Part shown: piece after piece, positions 55,897-61,909 of the stretch | How positions within the stretch are numbered: the stretch's first letter is position 1 | Layout of the letters: every line of letters starts with the position of its first letter | Assembly (NCBI RefSeq): GCF_030658505.1 | Contig: NZ_JAUTXR010000195.1 | Span: 248,001-312,000 of the forward strand | Direction of reading: 5' to 3' | DNA from: Stenotrophomonas raiganjensis (SeqCode) | GTDB lineage: Bacteria; Pseudomonadota; Gammaproteobacteria; Xanthomonadales; Xanthomonadaceae | Length of the DNA: 64,000 nucleotides | Notes under the pieces: model-generated | Database searches by the model: none | Told to the model about the DNA's origin: nothing | The model's input: the letters and a program-made list of their open reading frames with translations, nothing else | Translations under genes and position numbers: made by a program

Positions 55897-56373
55897 TCAT
55901 CCTGGGTTCGTCCTCAATGAATCGCCAGGCCTGGCCCTCGCCATAAGGACATACGGACCATCCGGACCATCGGCCTCACTACACACGCGCCACCCTTGTG
56001 ACTGGTAGAACCGCTTGGCAGGATCATTGGCTGTAAGGCATTTCAGCGTGGGCGCGGCGGAAAAATACTTGTCGCAGCCCGCAAGCAACATGTTCCCGAC
56101 GCCGCACCGCTGGTATCGCGGATGAACGAACAGGTTGTGCAGGAAGCTGTCATCCTGCCATACGGACGCAAATCCAATGGCGGTGCATGAGTGCTCTGCC
56201 ACCAGGATCCGCTCACCTGCATTGCTCAGATCAAAGTCTTCAAGCTTGTGGGCGCCAATGGCAGCCCATGAGAAAGCGGCATCGCGGGATGCGACAAATA
56301 GCTTGCGAAGGGCCTCTCGATCGGCCTCGACAAACTCGCGAACGATGACCTGCCCCTTATTAACGTGACGCAT
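55897..56373 (-). CDS. GNAT-family N-acetyltransferase
   Basis: A 158-residue acetyltransferase with FLHNLFVHPRYQRCGVGNMLL (acetyl-CoA loop RxxGxG as RCGVG) and a later LTANDPAKRFYQSQGW strand. The ATG at 56373 overlaps the TGA of the phage-remnant gene to its right, so translation may be coupled; TTG 56382 is an alternative. The shared sequence that begins the phage remnant starts within this gene's first codons. Substrate unknown. Confidence 0.8.
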   Translation of the reverse strand: MRHVNKGQVIVREFVEADREALRKLFVASRDAAFSWAAIGAHKLEDFDLSNAGERILVAEHSCTAIGFASVWQDDSFLHNLFVHPRYQRCGVGNMLLAGCDKYFSAAPTLKCLTANDPAKRFYQSQGWRVCSEADGPDGPYVLMARARPGDSLRTNPG

Positions 56374-56840
56374 CACGGGCAACGATCTCGCGGCGAAAGA
56401 ACCCAGCCACCATCTGCAGCCATCTGCCTATAGGGCTTTCCGGCGAAGCACTGGACAGCGCTGTCAGGGATGTCGCCACACCGAGAGCCCGGCAGGTTCT
56501 CCCAGCCACCTTCAATTCGACGGAAGAACATTCCATTGATACAGCGCAGATCCTGCGCTTTCTGGGTCGGCCGCACCTGCTGACGCTCAGGAGGAGCCGC
56601 TGACGCCGGTCTGACAGCCGTTGGCGGCTCAGCAGCCCTCACAGCAGACGGCTGCTCAACGGCCTCGATGGATCGTCGCACACCTTCAAAACGCTCACTC
56701 CAGGCACTGTTGGTGCGACCGAGCGTAAGTACGCCGATGGTTGCAAGACTCACCAGAGTCAAAAATCCGGTGATCAGCCACGGAAAATTCCAACGTTTCC
56801 GCTCAATCGGCGGAAGGTACTCAGGCCGTTCGCGCTCCAT
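56373..56840 (-). CDS. Inovirus membrane protein with two Cys-bounded GGW modules
   Basis: A 155-residue protein. It starts MERERPEY, has one membrane span (LITGFLTLVSLATIGVLTL), and in the external part carries two modules of the form C-x2-G-x2-[FY]-R-x3/4-GGW-x6/8-C: CINGMFFRRIEGGW...C and CFAGKPYRQMAADGGW...C. The homologue at 63125 has only one module. The N-in/C-out topology puts the modules in the periplasm. Function unknown; it is phage-encoded by position and homology. Confidence 0.65.
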   Translation of the reverse strand: MERERPEYLPPIERKRWNFPWLITGFLTLVSLATIGVLTLGRTNSAWSERFEGVRRSIEAVEQPSAVRAAEPPTAVRPASAAPPERQQVRPTQKAQDLRCINGMFFRRIEGGWENLPGSRCGDIPDSAVQCFAGKPYRQMAADGGWVLSPRDRCP

Positions 56841-56883
56841 ACGCCCCCCCCCAATCACGTCCAGATTGCATTGTACTGGGGGT

Positions 56884-56902
56884 GTAGGGGCAGCGCCCCT
56901 AC
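56884..56902. repeat. Phage intergenic hairpin, copy 1
   Basis: GTAGGGGC-AGC-GCCCCTAC: 8-bp perfect arms, 3-base loop. Its twin with loop GGC is at 63620-63638, at the same place between the MERER- and EWR-type genes. Role unknown: terminator, packaging signal or second-strand origin are possible. Confidence 0.65.
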
Positions 56903-57132
56903 AGGGCGCCACACACGCGCCGGCGAGGTTTCGGCCCACGACGCATGTAGACCACGTTGGACACATCGGCCCCGGAGCCGGGCTCGCCCACGCCGAACCG
57001 CCGTTCCCGGCGAATTCTGAGGGCTTCGGCCAGGTAGATGACGCTAGATTTCGCCGTAGTTGAAGCCTTCCGGGCAGCAGCAGCCCGGGGAGCCGCATCC
57101 GCCATCATCAGCCGCCATTCGCGCGCGATCAT
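56899..57132 (-). pseudogene. DUF3653-like phage gene, N-terminus lost
   Basis: A 77-residue reading frame starting MIAREWRLMM and ending RRGPKPRRRVCGAL. The motif EWR-x-MM-x-AA and the later arginine-rich tail match the gene at 63648, but the preceding half of that protein (WAGFSFLGDRLITPEG..., LAWLSLTACQAQ) is missing here. The missing part would have extended across the dif-like junction. Confidence 0.55.
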
Positions 57133-57134
57133 GC

Positions 57135-57163
57135 TGCCTGTTCGTCCTTGGAACGAACAGGCA
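57135..57163. repeat. 10-bp hairpin near phage junction
   Basis: TGCCTGTTCG (57135-57144) and its complement CGAACAGGCA (57154-57163) flank a 9-base loop, immediately before the truncated DUF3653-like gene and 89 bases from the dif-like site. Confidence 0.5.
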
Positions 57164-57240
57164 GGCAAGAGCCGAGCCACAGCCGGAGCCATTGCCAAGC
57201 AGAACCGAGGAAAGCAGCCCAGCGGCGGAGCCTGCACCGC

Positions 57241-57618
57241 TCATTCAACATTTCGCATAATGTATACAGCGTGGGCGTTATCGAAGCCCGTGACCGCTGC
57301 CTGAGCCTTGTGGGGTAGGGCAAAACCTACCGCAAGGCAGAGCGCCATAGCGGTGGCCGCAAGCTTGCGCCATACCGCCTTCTCCTCCCGGCTGATGGCC
57401 CGTGCCTCGCCGACGATCCCCAGGACACGCGCTAGCGGAATTCCGCTCAAGCCAGCAATCGTTGCGCACACCACAGGGTCGGGCAGGGCCCTTGCATGCC
57501 TGTAGTTGCTGATCGCTGAGCGGCCTACGCCAAGAGCCGCTGCGAGTTGGTTATCGCTACTTACCCCCGCCGCAACCTTGCACGCGTCGAGCAGCGAATT
57601 GATGTCCTGCATGTTCAT
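57241..57618 (-). CDS. Inovirus repressor-like HTH protein, DUF3693 type
   Basis: A protein of up to 125 residues with an N-terminal helix-turn-helix (AAGVSSDNQLAAALGVGRSAISNYRHARALPD), then a short region (IPLARVLGIVGEARAISREEKAVWRKLAATAMAL) and a hydrophobic tail ending AVYIMRNVE. It resembles DUF3693 phage regulators. The start may be 57618 or 57612; AAGGGG is well spaced only for the second. Its last codons contain the dif-like attachment core, as reported for Xanthomonas phage XacF1. It is divergent from the phage gene block with inverted repeats between. Confidence 0.75.
   Translation of the reverse strand: MNMQDINSLLDACKVAAGVSSDNQLAAALGVGRSAISNYRHARALPDPVVCATIAGLSGIPLARVLGIVGEARAISREEKAVWRKLAATAMALCLAVGFALPHKAQAAVTGFDNAHAVYIMRNVE
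57252..57266. other. dif-like XerCD attachment core
   Basis: TTCGCATAATGTATA carries a XerC-arm-like GCATAA followed by the central TGTATA of dif. The same 15 bases on the other strand (TATACATTATGCGAA) are the known attP/attB core of Xanthomonas filamentous phage XacF1. The sequence after it (CAGCGTGG) is not a standard XerD arm. It marks the left boundary of the complete prophage. Confidence 0.78.
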
Positions 57619-57619
57619 G

Positions 57620-57645
57620 CCCCTTGACAGGCTGTGTTCAAGGGG
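57620..57645. promoter_or_regulatory. Inverted repeat at phage repressor start
   Basis: CCCCTTGA (57620-57627) and TCAAGGGG (57638-57645) are perfect complements with a 10-base spacer. The repeat overlaps the repressor ribosome site, so it could be an autorepression operator. Confidence 0.55.
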
Positions 57646-57662
57646 AATATACATGCACCCGA

Positions 57663-57681
57663 TGTTCATTGACCTTGAACA
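57663..57681. promoter_or_regulatory. Second phage operator candidate
   Basis: TGTTCA (57663-57668) and TGAACA (57676-57681) with a 7-base spacer lie in the intergenic region of the repressor and the rightward genes. The GTTCA half-site also occurs in the repeat at 57620-57645 region. Confidence 0.45.
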
Positions 57682-57696
57682 TCCCCGCCACCGGCA

Positions 57697-57726
57697 CCCC
57701 AAGGCCGCTGGCGGGTTCCCTTGGGG
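57697..57726. other. Nested hairpin, candidate phage replication origin
   Basis: CCCCAAGG (57697-57704) pairs with CCTTGGGG (57719-57726), and within it CCGC pairs with GCGG. Such a stem in the main intergenic region upstream of rep is a plausible plus-strand origin or packaging signal. Function is inferred from position only. Confidence 0.42.
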
Positions 57727-57752
57727 CAGGGGCTTGGGGAGGGGTAGGGCAC

Positions 57753-58028
57753 ATGGATGCACTTGTCACCGCCGCGCTGCTGGGTTCCGCCGCAGCCGTC
57801 TCGCTTGGGTTCGTCAAACTGGTTTCGTGGTGCGCCGGTCGGGTAGGGGAGTCATCCCGCCGTGCTGCACACGAAGCCGCCTTCGTAGCCCAGGCACGCG
57901 CCGAACTGGCCGCAACCGGCTGGACCCCGGATCGCGAAGCGCTCTATCAGGCAGAAATCGCCGCCACCAAGCGCGGCGATCTGCTGGCCGCAGCCCGATT
58001 TGCCGAAGAGCAGGAGCGCGCCGCATGA
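57753..58028 (+). CDS. Small phage membrane protein
   Basis: A 91-residue protein with an N-terminal membrane span (VTAALLGSAAAVSLGFVKLVSW) and a charged helix. GAGGGG lies upstream of ATG 57753. It is first of the rightward block and overlaps the next gene by four bases. Family unknown. Confidence 0.6.
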   Translation: MDALVTAALLGSAAAVSLGFVKLVSWCAGRVGESSRRAAHEAAFVAQARAELAATGWTPDREALYQAEIAATKRGDLLAAARFAEEQERAA

Positions 58029-58201
58029 GCAGGTATCCCTCATTCGCCGAGCTGGCGGAGTTTGATATGGGCCTTGCGGCAGTCGCCGTGTTTGTGTCGC
58101 TCGTTGTCGGTGGAGCCATCGTCTCCATCGTGATCGAGCAGGCATGGCTGGCGCTTCGTCGCCTGTGGAATCTCTGGAAGGGGCGCGCCAATGGCCGTTG
58201 A
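58025..58201 (+). CDS. Small phage membrane protein
   Basis: A 58-residue protein with one membrane span (LAAVAVFVSLVVGGAIVSIVI) and a basic tail (RRLWNLWKGRANGR). ATGA overlap with the preceding stop; it overlaps the start of rep by 11 bases. Function unknown. Confidence 0.6.
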   Translation: MSRYPSFAELAEFDMGLAAVAVFVSLVVGGAIVSIVIEQAWLALRRLWNLWKGRANGR

Positions 58202-59246
58202 TCGCGCACGCTTCAGGATGGCAGTGGAGGGCGGGGCAGGGGGCTTTTCCCCGCTTTCGCCCGGTGAAAAGGGGCAGCGGGCGGCGGCGGAGATTGGCCC
58301 GGGGAGTAACACGGGCCAAAAGGGTCAGCAAGACGCAATCATCGACTACCTGACCATTGTGGTCCCGCTCTCCGCCCTTGAGGAAGTGAACTGCAAGAAG
58401 CTCGACCTCTTGCTGTTCCGCATCTTCGGCTTCCGTGGCGAGGTGGTTGCCGGTGCGATTCGTGAGAAGAACTGGAACTTCTACGAGCAGTCGGCGGTGT
58501 TGATCGACCGGGAGAATGAGGTGGTCGGCCGCGTCGGCATCGGCGGCAAGAAGAGCACCGTATGCCTGAGCCTCACGGGCATGGGTTGCAAGTGGATTCG
58601 TGACTGGCCGCGCGTCTACAAGCAGTGCTCCATGCTCGACGCCAAGATTACCCGCGTTGACTGCGCGCACGACGACTACGAAGGCGAACGCCTGGACGTG
58701 CATGCGCTCCGCGAGGTTGCTGCTCAGGGCGGTTTCACCGAAGGCGGTTGCCCGCCGCGTCACCGCTTCATTTCCGATGAAGGCCACAACACCGGCTGCA
58801 CGCTGTATGTCGGCGGAAAAGGCCACAAGGAACTGTGCGTATACGAGAAGGGCAAGGCCGAGGGCCTGCCGTCTTCGCGCTGGGTGCGCGCGGAAGTGCG
58901 CCTGTACGGCAAGCACATGGAAATCCCACTGGACGTGCTGTTGAACCCCGGCGCCTATCTGCGCGGGTCGTACAGCGCGTTGCAGAACCTCATTACGGGC
59001 GTGTGCACTCGATTGCGCACGATCCGCAAGCACGTCGAAGTTTCAGCAGAAGCCGCTGTCAACTGGCTCAGCCGCCAAGGCGGCCCATTCCTCAATGTCC
59101 TGCACGGAGCATTCGGTGATTCGTTCACCGACTTCCTGCTGGCTCGCGTCGTCCGTGATGGTCACCCCGGACGTTTTCGCGGTATTGCCAAGGGTGAACC
59201 ACTCCATCGCTATGTGAGAGAAGAACTATGCCTATCTGCCGCGTGA
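58191..59246 (+). CDS. Phage replication initiation protein
   Basis: A 351-residue rolling-circle-type Rep of filamentous phages (PF02486-like). DYLTIVVPL, KITRVDCAHDDYEG and RWVRAEVRLYGK are conserved strands; a tyrosine-containing late region may hold the nicking residue. The first 45 residues are Gly-rich and probably flexible. It nicks the plus strand at the origin. It overlaps the ssDNA-binding gene by 19 bases. Confidence 0.85.
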   Translation: MAVDRARFRMAVEGGAGGFSPLSPGEKGQRAAAEIGPGSNTGQKGQQDAIIDYLTIVVPLSALEEVNCKKLDLLLFRIFGFRGEVVAGAIREKNWNFYEQSAVLIDRENEVVGRVGIGGKKSTVCLSLTGMGCKWIRDWPRVYKQCSMLDAKITRVDCAHDDYEGERLDVHALREVAAQGGFTEGGCPPRHRFISDEGHNTGCTLYVGGKGHKELCVYEKGKAEGLPSSRWVRAEVRLYGKHMEIPLDVLLNPGAYLRGSYSALQNLITGVCTRLRTIRKHVEVSAEAAVNWLSRQGGPFLNVLHGAFGDSFTDFLLARVVRDGHPGRFRGIAKGEPLHRYVREELCLSAA

Positions 59247-59506
59247 AGTCGGCTGCTGTCGATGAACAGCACAACGCCAAGACCAACTCCATCATCCGCT
59301 CCCAGATGGTCGGCCTCGACCTGGGCAACGGCTTTGAACTGCCGTTCCGCGTCGGCCTTGGCCAGCGTCCGCCGTACCCGGCTGGCGAGTACGACATTGA
59401 TCCCAAGTCGTTTGCACTGTCGCCCTATGGCGATCTGGTGCTGAAGCGCTACGTAGACCTGATTCCCATCGGGTTCAAGGCCGCACCTCCTTCGGCGAAG
59501 GCCTAA
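59228..59506 (+). CDS. Phage ssDNA-binding protein (gpV-like)
   Basis: A 92-residue protein with the size, position and beta-rich composition of inovirus ssDNA-binding proteins (PPYPAGEYDIDPKSFALSPYGDLVL). It coats new plus strands before assembly. Assignment is mainly by location after rep and length. Confidence 0.7.
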   Translation: MPICRVKSAAVDEQHNAKTNSIIRSQMVGLDLGNGFELPFRVGLGQRPPYPAGEYDIDPKSFALSPYGDLVLKRYVDLIPIGFKAAPPSAKA

Positions 59507-59510
59507 AGCG

Positions 59511-59630
59511 ATGGGCATGCTCATTGCCACTGAGAACCCGTACACGTTGATCCTCATCGGGTTTTGCATCGGCGTGTTTACAGGAATCTTCGCCGTCGGT
59601 CTGGCGGCCAAGATTCTTGGTGGTCGCTGA
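59511..59630 (+). CDS. Tiny phage membrane protein
   Basis: A 39-residue protein with one long hydrophobic stretch (LILIGFCIGVFTGIFAVGLAAKIL), a typical minor-coat-like single-span protein. It starts four bases after the ssDNA-binding gene and ends two bases before the next gene. Confidence 0.65.
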   Translation: MGMLIATENPYTLILIGFCIGVFTGIFAVGLAAKILGGR

Positions 59631-59632
59631 GC

Positions 59633-59839
59633 ATGGCCCGCGTCCTCACATGCGTCACCTACGAAGAAGCAACCGGCACCTGTTCTAAAGAGGTCTGGTT
59701 GGAGCAATCGGATGTGACGCATTACCTGCCCACTGTTGAACAGGCCAACGTGGTCGGCGCCACCTTCTTCACCTCGGTGATGATCGTGGCCGTCGCAAAA
59801 CGCCTGCTATTCCCACCAGAAGAGAGAGAAATCCGATGA
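59633..59839 (+). CDS. Small phage membrane protein, minor coat candidate
   Basis: A 68-residue protein: short charged N-terminus with two cysteines, then a membrane span (VVGATFFTSVMIVAVAKRLLF). Its stop overlaps the major coat gene start by ATGA. The position fits a minor coat protein (gpVII/gpIX). Confidence 0.6.
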   Translation: MARVLTCVTYEEATGTCSKEVWLEQSDVTHYLPTVEQANVVGATFFTSVMIVAVAKRLLFPPEEREIR

Positions 59840-60090
59840 ACCGCAAGAACCGTGAAAGCATCGTGCTGCGCGCCAAGGCTCTGGCAGCATCCACCAAGGC
59901 CCGTGGCGTGGCATTGGTTGGTGCTGCGTCCATGCTGCCGTCCCTCGCGATGGCCCAGGACGCGGCGTTCGATCCGTCCAGCATCACCGTCAAGATCGGC
60001 ACCTACGCCGGCTACGCGCTGGTGATCATCATCGCCTTCGCTGCCGCCGTATGGGGCCTTCGCGCTGCTGGCCTGATCGGCAAGAAGTGA
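59836..60090 (+). CDS. Major coat protein (pVIII-like)
   Basis: An 84-residue precursor. A long basic signal peptide ends SLAMA, likely cut before QDAAFDPSSI. The mature 43 residues have an acidic start, a hydrophobic span (YALVIIIAFAAAVWGL) and a basic end (IGKK), the classic coat pattern. A strong terminator follows, giving high coat expression. Confidence 0.88.
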   Translation: MNRKNRESIVLRAKALAASTKARGVALVGAASMLPSLAMAQDAAFDPSSITVKIGTYAGYALVIIIAFAAAVWGLRAAGLIGKK

Positions 60091-60113
60091 TACCGGCAGT
60101 GCTGTTCCAGTAA

Positions 60114-60136
60114 GGGGAGGGCAACCTCCCCTTTTT
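60114..60136 (+). terminator. Rho-independent terminator after coat gene
   Basis: GGGGAGG-GCAA-CCTCCCC followed by TTTTT: 7-bp perfect stem, GNRA-type tetraloop and a U-run, 23 bases after the coat stop. This is the standard central terminator of filamentous phages. Confidence 0.9.
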
Positions 60137-60150
60137 CAATAGGGGGCTCT

Positions 60151-60213
60151 ATGGAAGGCTTGGTGATGTTGCTCTGGTGGATGGTCCTCACTGCCGCCTG
60201 CGCGAGGGTGTGA
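60151..60213 (+). CDS. 20-codon membrane-peptide ORF
   Basis: MEGLVMLLWWMVLTAACARV, a fully hydrophobic 20-residue peptide. AGGGGG lies upstream of its ATG, and its TGA overlaps the ATG of the adsorption-protein gene (TGATG). It could be a minute minor coat protein or a leader peptide coupling translation of the next gene. Confidence 0.45.
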   Translation: MEGLVMLLWWMVLTAACARV

Positions 60214-61523
60214 TGAGGGCACCTCTATACATGACGTGGCTGGCCGTGCTCTGCGCAGCATTGGGCGTATCCGCATTGTTCTTTCCGCTCAACGCCTATG
60301 CGGCGATGGACAAGGGCGAGGCGTACGTTAGCTGTCTTCATCAGATTGGCGAAGCCAAAAAGGGCTACCCAAACGAGAGCTTTACTTGCAAGGATGAAGG
60401 TAACCGCTTCGTCTGCATGTTTGCGGCAGGCCATGCCACGTGTCCTGGAGAGTGGTGGTTTGGATACAACGAAGGTTGCGAAAGTCGTGGGTCCAAATAC
60501 CCTCCCGGCGATAGCGGCCTCTCCTTCGGTCCACCCCCTACATGCGTAGGGGGCTGCAAGCTTGTCGGCACGCCGTTTTCGTCTGAAACCGGTGGCGTTA
60601 AGGTCTATGGCCTGAAAGACAGGTATTACAGCGGCGATGTTTGCGAGGCTCCAAGCGGTACGCCTGGCATCAGCCCGGAGCCACCCACCAAAGAGTCGGA
60701 AGCGAAGCCTAAGCCGAGCGAGTGCGTTGCACTCGGTAACGGACAGACGGCCTGCACGCGGCCTGACGGTGACCAGTGCGCTACAGCATCCACAGGAAAG
60801 ACGTTCTGCTGGAAGCCCGGCGAAACCGGCGAGAAGAAGGATGGCCCAGACGCTCAGACCAAAGGCGAGAAGGGCAAGCCGGTCATGCCTCCTACGTCGG
60901 ATGATCCGACCAAGGAGTATCAGCGAAAGGAAGGCCATCAGCAGACGGCCTGCATCAACAACACATGCACTACATACAACGTCACCAACTACGGTCAGAC
61001 CGGCAAGGGTGAGGCCAAGAATTCAACCGGTGACAACAACGCTGATGGCACCGGAAATACAAGCGGCAACGGCACGCCCGGCAAGGGAAGTGGCGGCGGT
61101 GGGAAGGAGGGGGAGGGTGACTCCGCCAGCGATAGCGGCAACTGCGACACACCGCCGCTGTGCACAGGTGACACTCTGAAATGCCTCCATCTCCGCTTCA
61201 CGTGGAAGATTCAGTGCAACACAAAGGGTTCGGAGATCAGCAAGGGCGACGGCTGCGGTGACAATGACGTTCCGGTCTGTGCAGGCTCCAGCTGCAAGGC
61301 CGAAGCCTACGCCCAGCTCCTTCAGCAGTGGCGGGCACGCTGCTCTGTTGAGAAGCTCACGAAAGGCGTTGAGGAGCACGCTGGTCAGGGCGATGGCGAT
61401 GATGGCAAGGGAAGCATCTTCATTGATGATTCCGGCAAGAATCCATCGTTGGATGAAGGCAAGGTCTCTTATGCGGGCGGCCAGCTTGGCTACAGCTTTG
61501 AGGTCGAAGGGGTGAAATTTTAG
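60213..61523 (+). CDS. Phage adsorption protein (pIII-like), ends in amber codon
   Basis: A 436-residue secreted protein. The signal peptide ends LNAYA. An N-terminal cysteine-rich domain (residues about 20-150), a Glu/Lys/Pro linker, a second Cys-rich region and a Gly/Asn/Ser-rich hinge (GNTSGNGTPGKGSGGGG) are followed by a third Cys-rich part. It has no membrane anchor before its TAG, whereas pIII proteins usually end in one. The next three codons are ATG CCT CAA in the same frame and encode a membrane span (see 61524). Confidence 0.8.
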   Translation: MRAPLYMTWLAVLCAALGVSALFFPLNAYAAMDKGEAYVSCLHQIGEAKKGYPNESFTCKDEGNRFVCMFAAGHATCPGEWWFGYNEGCESRGSKYPPGDSGLSFGPPPTCVGGCKLVGTPFSSETGGVKVYGLKDRYYSGDVCEAPSGTPGISPEPPTKESEAKPKPSECVALGNGQTACTRPDGDQCATASTGKTFCWKPGETGEKKDGPDAQTKGEKGKPVMPPTSDDPTKEYQRKEGHQQTACINNTCTTYNVTNYGQTGKGEAKNSTGDNNADGTGNTSGNGTPGKGSGGGGKEGEGDSASDSGNCDTPPLCTGDTLKCLHLRFTWKIQCNTKGSEISKGDGCGDNDVPVCAGSSCKAEAYAQLLQQWRARCSVEKLTKGVEEHAGQGDGDDGKGSIFIDDSGKNPSLDEGKVSYAGGQLGYSFEVEGVKF

Positions 61524-61622
61524 ATGCCTCAACAGGTTCTCGATTTTCTGCCCATTCTCCGAATGCTGATCATCGCTCTCGCGACACTTGCGGCCATTGG
61601 CATCATGAGGGGGAACGGATGA
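61524..61622 (+). CDS. 32-residue transmembrane ORF after the amber codon
   Basis: MPQQVLDFLPILRMLIIALATLAAIGIMRGNG: a single hydrophobic span with a positively charged end. It starts immediately after the TAG of the adsorption-protein gene, in the same frame, and overlaps DUF2523 by ATGA. It may be a separate minor coat protein or the C-terminal anchor of pIII added by stop-codon readthrough. No good ribosome site precedes its ATG. Confidence 0.5.
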   Translation: MPQQVLDFLPILRMLIIALATLAAIGIMRGNG

Positions 61623-61909
61623 GTCTCTTTACCGAGGGATTGGGCGTATGGCTGTCCAAGGTAATCATCAGCAAGGCTGGACGCTGGGTCACTAAGACCT
61701 TCTTCGGCCTCGGGATCGGCCTCGGCAGCTACGTGATGATCTTGCAACCGTTGTTGGATTGGGCTATCGCGAAGTGGCAGGCAATGCCAGGCAACATCGC
61801 AATGTGGCTGCATGCCTTGGGCGTTGACGTTGCTATCTCAATCATCCTGAGCGCTTACGGCTTCAAGGGCACTGAGCGGCTGTTCCTGCGTCGGAGAGAC
61901 AACCCGTGA
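61619..61909 (+). CDS. DUF2523 minor coat protein (pVI-like)
   Basis: A 96-residue protein with three hydrophobic segments (WVTKTFFGLGIGLGSYVMIL, LLDWAIAKW, VDVAISIILSAYGF), as in DUF2523/pVI virion-end proteins. Located between pIII and Zot as usual. Its stop overlaps the Zot start. Confidence 0.78.
   Translation: MSLFTEGLGVWLSKVIISKAGRWVTKTFFGLGIGLGSYVMILQPLLDWAIAKWQAMPGNIAMWLHALGVDVAISIILSAYGFKGTERLFLRRRDNP

Larger units (their letters stand above)
56366..57251. mobile_element. Truncated right end of a second inovirus
   Basis: This segment repeats, in the same order and orientation, the right end of the prophage at 63117-64000: GTGACGCATCACGGG, a leftward MERER-type gene, a GTAGGGGC hairpin and a leftward EWR-type gene. 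It ends at the dif-like site at 57252-57266. The EWR-type gene has lost its N-terminal half. It is therefore probably the remains of an earlier phage, sitting in tandem with the complete one. Confidence 0.68.

Noticed and set aside
57852..59033. Open frame of 393 codons on the minus strand opposite rep
   Set aside because: Shadow of the phage rep block; direction opposite to the phage operon and no motif.
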